From Ochromonadaceae sp. CCMP2298 (taxonomy: Eukaryota > Sar > Synurophyceae > Ochromonadales > Ochromonadaceae), in contig MU633747.1 of assembly GCA_026770595.1 (NCBI GenBank), positions 1 to 25,456 of the forward strand: DNA of 25,456 bases. Reading direction: 5' to 3'. The translations under genes were made by a program, and so were the position numbers. The first letter of the stretch is position 1; every line of letters begins with the position of its first letter. The notes below the pieces were generated by a model. The model saw only the letters and a list, made by a program, of their open reading frames with translations. It was not told the DNA's origin and did not search any database. Of this stretch, positions 9,710 to 20,489 are shown one piece after another.

Positions 9710-12700
9710 ATGAGGCTCACACCCCGGGAGCTGGACAAAGCCACCTTGCACGGAATCGGCTACATGGCTCAGAAAAGGCTGGCCTCCAGCATCCGCCTGA
9801 ACGCGCCCGAGGCGGCGGCGCTATTAGCCTCGCAGATTATGCACTTTGCTCGCATCGGCTACTCTGTGGCGAGACTGATGGACCTGGGTCGCACCATCCT
9901 CGGTCTGCGGCAAGTGATCCCAGGAGTGGAGCATCTGCTGCACGAGGTGCAGATCGAAGCCACCTTCCCCGACGGCACGAAGCTGGTCACCCTGCACAAC
10001 CCGATCTGCGCGATTGACGGCGACCTTGCACTGGCCCTGCAGGCGAGCTTTCTGCCAGTGCCTTCGCTGGAGAGCTTCCCAGAGCACCCGGAGGAGGGAA
10101 TGGTGCCTGGCATGATCCACGCCGCCGCCGGACCCGCCCTGCTGCTAAACGCCGGCCGCCTCTGCATGGACCTGACGGTGGTTAATACTGCCGACCGACC
10201 TATCCAAGTGGGCTCGCACTACCACTTCATCGAGACCAACCCCTACCTCAAGTTCGACCGCCGGCTTTCCTACGGCATGCGTCTCAACGTACCCGCAGGC
10301 ACCGCTGTGCGCTTCGAGCCAGGGGAAAAAAAGACCATATCTCTGGTGGAGATCGGGGGCAAAAAGGTGATCCGCGGGGGAAACGGTATCTGCAACGGGG
10401 TGGTGGACCGCGAGAATCCGGCGGTGCTTGGGGAGGTGATGCGGAGGCTGGCAGCTGAGGGGTTTCTGCATGAGGACGCGGGCGCAGAGGTTTCGGCAGC
10501 CAATAGAAGCCGCACCACTTACGGCGGATTGTCAATCTCCCGCGAGCTGTACCTGCACATGTACGGCCCCACTGTGGGGGACGTGGTGCGCCTGGCGGAC
10601 ACGGAATTGTACATACGCGTGGAGAGGGACTACACAGTTTTGGGGGACGAGTGCAAGTTCGGGGGGGGGAAGGTGCTCCGCGAGGGTATGGGCCAGGCTA
10701 CCGGACTGCCCGCATCTGCGCAGCTCGACACAGTGATCACCAACGCACTAATCGTGGACGTGACTGGCATTTACAAGGCCGATATTGGCATAAAGGACGG
10801 ACGCATTTCGGGCATCGGCAAGGCAGGAAATCCCGATGTGATGGACGGAGTCACCCCAGGAATGGTGTGCGGCGTGAACACGGAAGCGATTGCGGTGAGT
10901 GCCTTTTTCTTTGTTACAAAACTGCCATAGTGCTATGCTTCTTGACCACTCACACCACTCGTCACTCACCTCTCTCTAACACTCTCACCACTCTCCACTC
11001 CCCCAATACCAAATTATTCCTCAGGGCGAGGGTATGATAATTTCCGCAGGCGGTTTCGACAGCCACGTGCACTTCATCTGCCCGCAAATCTGCGACGAAG
11101 CCCTGAGCTCCGGCCTGACCACCATGCTGGGTACGAAAAAGATGCAGAAAGAGGAAAAAGGCAACATGCTAAAGACCTGTCGCATACGATGTGTATATGT
11201 GTCACATATGCACTCGTACAATGGCACGATAGTCTTACACCTAATCCTCCCACCCTCCATCTTTTCACCCTCTACTATTTTCTCCCCTCTCTACTTCACA
11301 GGCGGCGGCACGGGCCCCGCCAGCGGCACCTGCGCCACCACCTGCACGCCCTCTCCCAACCACATGCTGATGATGCTGCAGGCCACTGACAGCTACCCCA
11401 TGAACTTTGCCTTCACAGGCAAGGGGAACACCTCCGCACCTGAGGGTCTGATAGACATCGTGCAGGCGGGGGCGGTGGGTCTGAAGCTGCATGAGGACTG
11501 GGGCACCACGCCTGCTGCGATTGACACCTGTCTGAGGGTTGCTGATGCTGAGGATGTGCAGGTGCCCACACGGTGCTTCGCCCTCTGTCTCTATCTCTCT
11601 ACCTCACTTCTTTTCTACCTATTCACCTCTCTACCTCTCTATGTGCCCGTGTCGCCTCTGCGTCTCTGACCTCCTTTCGATCAATCTTACCTGTACCCCA
11701 TACTCCACACCCCTAGGTGACAATCCACACCGACACGCTTAACGAATCCAGCTGCGTGGAGCGCACAGTCGCCACCTTCAAGGGCCGCACCATCCACACC
11801 TACCACACAGAGGGTGCGGGGGGGGGGCACGCTCCAGACATCATCACGGTCGCTGGGCATCCCAACGTGATCCCCTCCAGTACGAACCCCACCCGCCCTC
11901 TGACTGTGAACACAATGGACGAGCACTTGGACATGCTGATGGTCTGCCACCACCTCGACCACGTAAGCAGACTGTTGGGGTGGTTATGTGGGTGCGGATG
12001 GGTAGACGAGGCACATCTTGACATCATTCTTGCTGAATTCTCTAATCTCCTCTTCTCCACCCCTGCTCCCCCGCCCGTCCATACAGTCCATTCCCGAAGA
12101 CGTGGCCTTCGCTGAGAGCCGCATCCGACAGGAGACCGTCGCAGCAGAGGACATACTGCACGACCTCGGTGCGATCTCAATCCTCTCCTCGGACTCGCAA
12201 GCCATGGGCCGCGCAGGCGAAGTCATCCTCCGCACCTGGCAGACGGCCGACAAGATGAAGCGACAGAGGGGGCAGCTGCTAGAGGACGCTCAGGCAGACG
12301 CCTTCTACGCTCTGAGCGCCCCCACCCCCACCGTGACCACGGACAACTTCCGGGTCCGCCGCTACATCGCTAAGTACACCTGCAACCCCGCCATCGCGCA
12401 CGGCGTGTACGGTGAGATCGGCTCGGTGGAGGTGGGCAAATTGGCAGACTTGGTGCTGTGGAGGCCTGCCTACTTCGGCGTGAAGCCCGAGCTTATCTTG
12501 AAGGGGGGCTATATCTGCTGGGCGCAGATGGGGGACCCCAATGCCTCCATCCCCACCCCTCAGCCTGTACTCGGGCGGAAAATGTTCGCAGCGCAGGGGG
12601 CGGCGGCTTCTGGGTGCTCGGTGGCCTTCGTGTCCCGCAGGTGCATGGAGAGGTAAAATTTCTGCTGCCCGCTGCCCATTGCCTATTCGACTTTCGACTA

Positions 12701-13053
12701 TCAATCATCCACTATCAACCCCCACTATCGAATATCGAATATCACCCGTAACACTCTCTCTTCCCCTCTCGCCCTCTCCCATCTCTCCTCTCCTTCCCCT
12801 GTTCCCCTTTTTCCTGTTCCCCTCCCGTGCTCGCATTCCCCGCAGCGGCACTGGGGCAGGCTACGGGCTAAAGAAGCGCCTCATGGCGGTGAAGGGCACT
12901 CGCACTATCGGCAAGAAGGACATGCTCCTCAATGACGCCTGCCCCCTGATCACGGTAGACCCTGAGACCTACCACGTGACTGCGGACGGAGTGAGGCTAA
13001 CCTGCGCGCCCGCAGACGTCATCCCCATGGCCCAGCGCTACTTCCTCTTCTAA
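9710..13053 (+). CDS. Urease, plant-type single-chain (gamma-beta-alpha fusion)
   Basis: Urease is a cytosolic nickel enzyme that hydrolyses urea to ammonia and carbamate. Six exons are read: 9710-10894, 11025-11130, 11302-11561, 11717-11962, 12087-12652 and 12846-13053. Phases agree, giving 856 residues, close to jack bean urease (840). The N-terminal gamma region begins [20 protein letters not shown], the beta region contains [14 protein letters not shown], and the alpha (catalytic) region follows. The nickel-site pieces are present: SHVHFICP (His-x-His), LKLHEDWG with the lysine that is carbamylated (Lys492), [20 protein letters not shown], and the flap cysteine in MVCHHLD. The C-terminus is RYFLF, like plant NYFLF. 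The third intron has a weak donor (GTGCCC at 11562), but the join VQ|VTIHTDT is what homology requires. A Pro/Ala-rich insertion follows RGQLLEDA. Nickel chaperones (UreD/F/G) are not in the window. Confidence 0.96.
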
Positions 13054-13057
13054 ATAT

Positions 13058-13110
13058 CTGCCTGCCTGTCTGCCTGTCTACCTGCCTGCCTTCTACCTGT
13101 CTGTCTGCAG
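13058..13110. repeat. Degenerate (CTGC/CTGT) tetranucleotide tract
   Basis: Starting five bases after the urease stop codon, the sequence is an imperfect run of CTGC and CTGT units, interrupted by CTAC, through about 13110. It would lie in the urease 3' UTR. No AATAAA was seen downstream. Confidence 0.6.
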
Positions 13111-13299
13111 GTTCTCGTATACTTCCTGCATCCCTTTTTTCATTATTTTTAAATGAAAGAAAAAGTGACCCTTCCGACGGTTTTTTTTCTCAAAATGTCA
13201 GGACTCAAAATGACTTGACTTGCACACATTTGTCCAGTTGTCACAACTAGGGTTCCTACTCGTAAGTTCATCTTTACAACCTCCATTCCAAAGCTTGCG

Positions 13300-14752
13300 A
13301 TGCAGGGACGCACAGCGATGAACAGGTGAGGCTTACCGACTCGACCCCACGATGATAACGCGAGAGACTGACACGAGAATTTTTGTTATTGCACGTCGTT
13401 TATATGCAGGATGACGCCGAAGAGGGTTAAATTCACGGACAATGATCCTACCAAATGTGGTTCTTGCTCCTCTCACTTTTCTATGCTTTGCCGCAAGCAT
13501 GCTTGTGGAAAGTGTGAAAAGTTCACATGCGGGAAGTGCAGCGATATCCGCGTTGTTTTAACCAAAGGTTCACTACTTCGCGAACGTCTCTGCAAGGACT
13601 GCTCCTGCAGTGATTCGAAGACCGACTCCGCGCCTGCGCTCTTCACCCCGTCGAAGTTGGCGCTGCTGGACGACTCTGGTGGGCGCCGTGCTTGTGATGA
13701 TCTGTGGCAGCAAGATAGTGACAGTGATAGCGACACCTGCAATTCCGTCAAGGAAAACCTCATCAACAGGATTTCTGATGAGTTTGCTGCCGAGGGGGAT
13801 CCCCTAGCATCCAAGGGTGAGTAGCCTAGCACATCTTTATTCGTGAAATCATGTGCCTCCTAATTGTGCATTCCCAATCACCACAGATGCTTCTCGAGCA
13901 GTCTCAACAACCCCTCTATCGGATGCATCCTTGAAGGGGAATAGATTCGTCAAGGCTAAAGCGACAATGGTCAAGCAAGATCTCGTGAAGAGTGGAGTCG
14001 AGGTTCCCGCAAGCTGCTCCCAGTGCTGCACCGCAATATTTGGAACTATGAGAACCCATATCTGCGTCAGATGCAACGATAGTTGCTGCGGAGACTGCAC
14101 CGAAGTACGCGTATCTACAGTCAATAGTTCCTTGCTGCGACAGCGTCTGTGCAAGAAATGTTCGGCGGAACCCTGCGCCGCCAGCTCTCTCTTCACACCA
14201 TCCAAGCTCGACAAGGTGGAAAATTTGGGACTCATCTGGTCGGCTGATACTGAGAGCGAAAGCGACAGTGACGCGGACGTTAGATCTGTCTCGTCTGCCG
14301 CCTCCGCGAAGACGAATCTGATGGCCTCTGCCCTGCAGGATGAGGTCGCCCCCCAAGCTGCAGTGAGACACCCCGCAGCGATGGCCATCCTCTGCATTGT
14401 GGTTATGATTTTAGCCTCAGGTCTATTGCTGATAGGCCCTTCTGTGGCCAACACGTACCCTGCGATCACCGTGGCGCAGACTGACGCGCAGAAGATCGAG
14501 GCTGGGGCAGTGCTGGTATCGCGCGCGCCCTCGCTCCCAACACCCTTCTCTGCAGCATCGCAGATGGTGTCCACGGTGAAGCCGTCAAACTCAGAGCAGC
14601 CAGCGATCTATAGGCACTCCCGCTCCGCACTCTCACAGAGCTTTGGCAAGATTTCACTTACTGTGGGAGAGGTAAGAAGGAGGATCTTACAGGCGCCTGC
14701 GAAGATCCTTAAATTTATTTTCCGCCTGTTCACTGCATTCGGCAATCGTTAA
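13300..14752 (+). CDS. Tandem FYVE-like zinc-finger protein with a membrane segment
   Basis: Reading exons 13300-13325, 13410-13816 and 13887-14752 gives 432 residues. The first small exon (MQGRTAMN) is in frame through a GTGAGG...GCAG intron but unproven; otherwise the start is the ATG at 13411. Two FYVE-type fingers occur at about residues 25-73 and 188-236, each with C-x2-C-x12-C-x2-C-x4-C-x2-C-x17-C-x2-C spacing, the same core spacing as EEA1. The classic lipid-binding RRHHC motif is reduced to RKHAC and RTHIC, so PI3P binding is doubtful. Each finger is followed by FTPSKL and then an acidic Ser/Asp run (DSDSDSDT; ESESDSDAD), so the whole module is duplicated. A hydrophobic stretch at about 310-330 (MAILCIVVMILASGLLLIG) is a likely transmembrane helix, followed by a Ser-rich basic tail. 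Endomembrane location is inference. Confidence 0.75.
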
Positions 14753-14761
14753 GCAACATTA

Positions 14762-14767
14762 AATAAA
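14762..14767 (+). terminator. AATAAA signal in 31-base gap between convergent genes
   Basis: AATAAA begins ten bases after the FYVE-gene stop codon (14752). Cleavage 10-30 bases downstream would place the transcript end inside the coding sequence of the convergent minus-strand gene, which stops at 14784. Confidence 0.5.
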
Positions 14768-14783
14768 AGTGGGCTACAAGTCA

Positions 14784-16347
14784 TCAATATTGTTTGAATC
14801 GGACAACGCGAGGGAGTTGATGCTCCCCTCGTCGTCGTGGGCGAAGTCCATTGCTCTTAGCATCCCGCTCGTAGAAGTCCGCGTGTCGCCGCACCTCGCT
14901 GCTCCGAAGAATTCCTTGCGTCCCTTGGTCCTTGCGGACGAGCATATCTCCCTCGCTGTCTATGGTAGTGGACAGCAGCTCCTCGGTGTTGGCGGTGGAC
15001 CCCAGGGGCACCCAGCCGCTCGGCCGCAGAAGAACTTGGACTCGTGCTCGTGCTCGCTGGTGAAGCTGTTCACAGAGTCCCCCCACCGTCGGGATCGAGC
15101 TGATGAGCGTCCTGTCGCCCACGTCTCGTAACCTATCCGCGCTCTCCCTGTCGGAGTCAGGCTTGAAGCTCCGCCGAGCGACCCTAGACTGGAACTCCAT
15201 CTTGGCCGAGTCCACCGAATCCCCGAGCGCCTTCCTACCGAATTCACCGCCCCCACCCCTCCCGGCAGACTTCGAGTCTGTGCGGAAAGGAGACTGGTCG
15301 TCCATGGCAGATGTGGGTCGACTCTTCTGCGTCCAGGACTTGTCGCCCTGTCCCCCCGCAGCGCCCTCTTCGTTGTCGCTCCCATCGTCCTCCACACTAT
15401 ACCGGGAGCACGTGCTGGCAGTGGACACGGAAGGTGAGTACAGCAGCGAGTCCACCCCGGCACTGGCAGCAGCCACATCACTGCTGTGTACGATGCCGTA
15501 TCCTCGGGCGGGGTCTCTGGCGGGGTCCGTGGTCCGGCGGAATTCAGCCGAGTTTATCGATGCGAGCATGGGTGCATCGTCGAAGGAGTCGCCGTCCCCC
15601 AGCCCGCCCTCCTGATCAAACTGCTCGACACTGCGACGCGCCCGCGACCCCGTGCTGCTGACGCTGCTGTTCGAGTGCTCAATCCGGCCCTCGCTGATGT
15701 TGGAGCGGCTCACGTCGCGACCAGGAGACGATACGGGAGAGCGCAGGAAACCGTTGCCTGAGTCCTTTGCCCTGAGAGGGATGGAACCGACGTGTGCGAC
15801 AGGACATGCAGAGGCGCTAGCATGTTCTGGGATCAGGACGTGTGGGGAATAGTCCGCAGCCACGCAGCAGCCCCTGCTGGGGCTGCTGCCCCTGCTGCCC
15901 CTGCCCCTCGTCTGCTACAGATACAGGTATCAAACTGGCGCACATTCAAAATGGTCGCTCTCTGTTGGACGAACAGTGCCGCTTGGCCGCAATCTCGTTG
16001 ACCTGAGGCTCGACTAGGGGGTTAGAACTGCGGTCTAGCGAGCCACTGTCTGAACCCTCCTGGTTCTGCCCAGTCTGCGCACCGTAAGAGCTGCAGGGGG
16101 CGCTATCTGGCAAGAAGTGGCTCATGGACAGAACCTGAGTGGCCTGCTGGGCCGTGCTGTTTCGCGAGGCGGACGGAGAAGGCGAGCACTGCTCATCAAC
16201 ACCAAACGGGTGGGTTTGGCCAATCAGCGGAGTAGACGGAGTAGCACTCTGCTCATCAGCACGTAAAGTGGGGCCGATTTCTTTCCAGACAGACGCAAAC
16301 CCAATAGCAAAGTCACGCTGTGCCTTTAGCCTCCTTCGGTGGTCCAT
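14784..16347 (-). CDS. Serine-rich low-complexity protein of unknown function
   Basis: I do not recognise this protein. The proposed structure is exon 1 16347-16003 (starting MDHRRRLKAQRDFAIGFASV) and exon 2 15911-14784, joined in phase 0 across a 91-base intron (GTCAAC donor, GTAGCAG acceptor), giving 490 residues. The donor is weak, so exon 1 could be a separate ORF. A frame stop (TAG) lies just before exon 2, which rules out simple read-through. The protein is rich in Ser, Arg, Asp and Gly with no visible catalytic motif, signal peptide or membrane helix, and is probably largely disordered. The last part is ambiguous: a second frame there reads DFAHDDEGSINSLALSDSNN and ends at a stop, so a missed intron or frameshift near 14850-14900 is possible. 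It converges with the FYVE gene, with 31 bases between stops. Confidence 0.5.
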
Positions 16348-16812
16348 TTTGCGGTTTACGCCTCAAAGACTTTGCTCCACTCTGGGATCAGTCCTACCAT
16401 ACTGATGGGTTGCAACTTCCTCCTCTATCTGCCTACCTTAATGATGCAGATCGCCAGCAGCAGGATTGAACTGCTCCAAAGCTCCGATCTTGGATCCTGG
16501 CTCCCGTGCCGAAAAACGAGAAAAATAATTAGTCAGAGAAAATACGTAACGCTTCGAACAAGAAAAAATCTTCCAAAATACCCCGCCAACTTGAAGATTT
16601 TGCTTGAAATGGCGCCTTTACCCAATATTTAATTGACATGAATGTCAATAAATGAAACAATCGCGAAATACCAAGCCATTCCTCAGTTCCTTCAATGGGG
16701 TGAGCTGCTTTGGCGTCATTGCTCAATCAGACTCCGACCTCAGAATTCACCTCACCTCTCAACAGGTCCTCGCTTTCTTCTCATCATCTGGCATTCCTCA
16801 CTTCATCAGTGG

Positions 16813-16967
16813 GCAGTCTTCAATAGTTCCTCGCAGCTCGCAGTCCCTCGCAGTCTTCACGCAGTCTTCAATCCTCGCTCTTCAATCCTCGCTCTTCAAT
16901 CCTTCGCAGTCTTAATCATCCCATTCATCGCAGTCTTTAACAATCCCTGGAATCCTCGCAGTCTTCA
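16813..16967. repeat. Degenerate short direct repeats (GCAGTCTTCAA family)
   Basis: GCAGTCTTCAA occurs at 16813 and 16861, with close variants near 16850, 16906, 16935 and 16957. CCTCGCTCTTCAAT is repeated back to back at 16873-16886 and 16887-16900. The array has no constant period, suggesting slippage from a simple ancestral unit. Confidence 0.6.
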
Positions 16968-16998
16968 ACAGTTCAACAATATGAACACTGGTTGCTTG

Positions 16999-17141
16999 AC
17001 AAGGGAGGAGGGAGGAGGGAGGATCGTGGGTCATAATCCAGACCTGCGATCGTCCTCCTCGGCTGCTGCTCCTGGCTGCTGCTCCTGCCTGCTGCTCCTG
17101 TCTCAAGAACCCACGATCGTCCCTGATCCCTCCTCCCTTGT
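16999..17141. repeat. 33-bp near-perfect inverted repeat ending just before a start codon
   Basis: The left arm (16999-17031, starting ACAAGGGAGGAGGGA) and right arm (17109-17141) are reverse complements with three mismatches in 33. The 77-base spacer includes three copies of a 13-bp unit (17061-17099). The right arm ends three bases before the sulfotransferase ATG at 17145, so a transcript covering it could form a long stem in its 5' leader. Confidence 0.75.
17061..17099. repeat. Three tandem 13-bp units in the inverted-repeat loop
   Basis: GGCTGCTGCTCCT is present at 17061-17073 and 17074-17086; the third copy (17087-17099) differs by one base (GCCTGCTGCTCCT). Confidence 0.7.
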
Positions 17142-17144
17142 AGA

Positions 17145-18439
17145 ATGCGCCTCCTCTGCCGCGTCGCGCTGCTGTGCACCAGCCTCGCTGTATCGGAGGT
17201 TCTGGACACGAAGGACTGGCGAACCACGGATGTCTCTATCACCTTCGACGCATTTACGGAGATTGTAGATGGAGAGACGGGTAGTTTCTACATCAAAAGA
17301 CTGGAGCCTAGTAAGACGGATTGGGCTCACGACTGCTACGGTAATATCTCTATCAATCCTTTAACCTTTTTGTTCTCATATCTTCTCACCTCACATATCT
17401 TCTCATATCTCACCTCACATATCTAGAGGTGCGGTTGGACAACTCCCCAAGGGCGTATAAAGCCAAGGCAGAGGACTTCAAATTCTGCTATCCATCACTT
17501 CAGATCGCCGGTATGGGGAAGTGTGGCACATCGGCGTTGTTTGACTTCTTCGCGCACCACACCGAGTCCATCACAAAGCTGGCCGGCCCGAACAAGGAGT
17601 ACTGCCCCCACAGCGAAGGCCTATACCGCTACTTTACGGGAATGGCGCCCTCTTTCGACGAAATGTATCGGCAGGAGAGGATCGTGGTCAATGGCTGCAT
17701 TTCTCCACCCCAGCTCGTGCCCATCCACCGCATCCTCGCCCCCAAGGCTGTGTACGTATTCAGTGTGCGCGATCTGCCTCAGCAGCGCTGGTCCGCGTAT
17801 AACTTCTGGTGCGATGCGTACTCGGACATGGTGTGCACTGCGGGCCACTGGACTGCTGCGGGCATGTACCGCTCTCCTGGGATGTTCGACGAGTTACTCA
17901 AGGCTGCCAACTACCCCGACCAGCATCCCGCCAATCGACCAGGATCCTGCACCTCGATGAACGCCCTATACCATCAAAGCTTCGCAGTTCTCGAGGAGCA
18001 CCTGCAGCCCGGACAATTGGTGCTCATCGCACTGGAGGAGATGTCCAGCCCCCACCCAGAGCCGGCCTTCCGACGCCTAGAGGAGGGCATATTTCAGTGG
18101 ATCGGCCGCGAGGTGGTGCTGGATGGAGAGCACCTCCACCTCATGAACTCCGGCAACAGTAGGGGTGCTGGGCGGGCGTCCACCAAGCCGCCAGAGGGTC
18201 TGTACGCGATAAGCAATAATGAGCCGATGCTGCAGTCTTCCAAGGACCTCATCCTGAAGTGCTGGAATGAGTGTGGCCGCATCTCGCAGCTGACAGGCTG
18301 GGAGTACGACTGCTCGCAGACTCTGTACACCACCACCGCAGACGCTGTCGCTATGCCTCAAGGCTTCCTCAGGGTAGTAACACAGGAGGAGAACACTGCC
18401 ATGCACGACGCAGTTATGCAGTCGATAAAGGGGCAGTGA
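17145..18439 (+). CDS. Secretory-pathway carbohydrate sulfotransferase
   Basis: Sulfotransferases of this kind move sulfate from PAPS to sugars in the Golgi lumen. Exons 17145-17340 and 17427-18439 join across an 86-base GT-AG intron, giving 402 residues. The N-terminus MRLLCRVALLCTSLAVSEVL looks like a signal peptide or signal anchor. The 5'-phosphosulfate-binding loop is GMGKCGTSALFDFF (Gly94-Thr100 region, Lys97), and the 3'-phosphate-binding motif is SVRDLPQQRWSAYNFW (Arg180, Ser188). The Gly-x-x-Lys-Cys-Gly-Thr loop and the EYCPH segment are typical of the chondroitin/GalNAc 4-sulfate 6-O-sulfotransferase-like group found in algae and animals. The exact acceptor sugar cannot be read from sequence. 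Several cysteines suggest lumenal disulfides. The start is chosen because the signal-like segment begins there. Confidence 0.85.
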
Positions 18440-18881
18440 CAGAGTAAAAGGGGGCTAAGGGTGGCCCGAGGTCTGAAAGTATTGTAGCATGAAATAATTC
18501 TTTTTGTTTAAAAAGAGTTTACCTGCAAAATGCGTGAGCTGTTGAGCGTATCCTCCATCCTATGTAAGAGATGTTAAATACAAATAATGCAGGTCTGAGT
18601 TGTGGTCTGAGTGTCGTAAGACACTTCCCCGTTTCCCCGTTAAGTACTGATACATCGGGAACTTTGACTCATGTTTTGTTGTTTGGTTCAGGCACAGACC
18701 CTCGCCTTTAGCTGTAACACTGATTCTTTAGGCGCAGCCCTTAGTTGCATCGTGGGACCGGTCAAGCCGGAGTCAGAAAGCATAATATAGAGAGCTCACA
18801 ATCGGGTGAGTAAAAATACAATACCGGTAAAAATACAATACTATACGGGGTCCATACTATACTAGTTAAAAATGCGAGGAG
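18440..18881. other. Intergenic between convergent genes
   Basis: These 442 bases hold the 3' UTRs of the sulfotransferase (plus) and ABC transporter (minus). A short AGTGTC-GTAA-GACACT hairpin lies at 18610-18625 and a 14-bp direct repeat at 18811-18841. No AATAAA in either orientation was evident, and no gene is supported. Confidence 0.55.
18811..18841. repeat. 14-bp direct repeat with 3-base spacer
   Basis: TAAAAATACAATAC occurs at 18811-18824 and again exactly at 18828-18841, separated by CGG. It lies in the presumed 3' UTR of the ABC transporter gene. Confidence 0.6.
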
Positions 18882-20449
18882 TTACACACTCGCGCTCTCC
18901 GTCTCCTCCTTGACCAGGTTCGTTAAACTGCCCCTGTCTCCGTCACTGTCTCCGGCCACCGAGGAGGGTCCGTGCCCCTGCCCTAATTGCATATTCCACA
19001 TCTGCGCGTAGACGCCCTCCCTCCCCATCAGCTGCTCATGGCTGCCTACCTCCTTAATACGCCCTTTGTCCAGCACCACTATCTGGTCGGCGTGTCGGAT
19101 GGTGGAGAGGCGGTGCGCTATGACGAGAAGGGTGCGGTTCTGGCCCAGGGCAAGCAAAGCCTCCTGGATGCTGTTTTCCGTGATGCTGTCTAGGGCACTG
19201 GTGGCCTGGGGTGGGGGGGTTAGGGGGTGGGTAGGGGGGAGGAGACAGGGATAGGACGGAGATGAGATTGGGATGAGACTGGGTAGGAAGTAGAGTAGCA
19301 GGAAGACACAAGAGCAGGTGGACATTTACCCTAACACCCAAACACCTAAACAACGAGACACCCACAACCACACCCACAACCACACCCACAGATGAAAGTT
19401 TACCTCATCCAGCAGCACAATCGGAGGGTTTTTCAGCAAGCAGCGCGCTATCGCCACGCGCTGCTTCTCGCCCCCCGACAGCTTGAGCCCCCTCTCGCCC
19501 ACCAGAGTGTCCCACTTCTCCGGCAGGGACTCCACGAAGGTGAGAATCTGCGCCGCCTCTGCTGCCGCCTAGGATGAGGGTAAGAGAGATGGGAGGGTTG
19601 GGAGGAGATGGGGATGAGAGGATGAGAGCAGGGGATGAGAGGGAATATAGTAGGGGGGAGACAGGGATGACAGGGATGCGAGTAGTGCAGAGTAGGGATG
19701 AAAGCTTACCTGCACCTCCTCGAAAGAGGCGTCCAGTCTGCCGTAACGGATGTTGTGCGCTATCGTGTCGTTGAACAGCACAGTGTCCTGCGGCACGATG
19801 CCAACTGCTTTTCTCACAGACTGCTGCGTGTACTGGCGGATGTCGTGGCCGTTTATCAGGACGCTCCCGGAGTGCGGGTCGTAGAAGCGGAACAATAGGC
19901 GGGAGATGGTGGTCTTTCCTGCACCCGTATGCCCAACGACTGCAGTCGTGGTGCCCGGCCGCACCAGCACGTTGACATCCTTTAACCCTTTCTCCGGCGG
20001 CTGCTCGGGGTAGTGGAAGCTGATGCCGCGAAACTCGACAGAGACGCCGCCCGTGCCTGTACTATCTGTGCCAGTGCCTAGCTCAGATGCGTGCATCATA
20101 GGTGACATCGTCACACCCCTCTCTTCCTTCTCCTCCTCGTCATACCCCCCCTTCTTAAACCCCCCGAACCCCCCCTGTGGCAGGGGCAGGTCTGGAGCCT
20201 GAGGCACGTCGCTGATGTCTGGTTGCTCGAACAATAATTCTGACAGGTTGCGGATGTTGATGAAGGCCTGGAATATGGCGCCGTAGATGGAGCCTGCGGT
20301 GGAGGGGGTGGAGGGAGTTGGTGGGGGAGGGAGGGAGGGGAGAGAGGAGGAGAGGAAAGGTACAGCATAAATGTGCATATTCAGACATGCAGACAGCCAA
20401 AGAAACAAACAAACACACACACACTCACACGCACACAAATATATACTCA

Positions 20450-20489
<40 letters not shown>

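Larger units (their letters stand above)
16348..17144. other. Divergent, repeat-rich promoter spacer
   Basis: This 797-base spacer separates the starts of the minus-strand serine-rich gene and the plus-strand sulfotransferase. The left part is AT-rich. From 16813 to 16967 it is made of degenerate GCAGTCTTCAA / CCTCGCTCTTCAAT repeats, and the last 146 bases hold a large inverted repeat. A 208-codon ORF from 16642 crosses it, but its composition follows the repeats and it overlaps the sulfotransferase first exon in another frame, so it is not called. Confidence 0.6.

Noticed and set aside
16642-17268. 208-codon plus-strand ORF in the sulfotransferase upstream spacer
   Set aside because: Its composition follows the short repeats, it overlaps sulfotransferase exon 1 in another frame, and it has no domain-like features.
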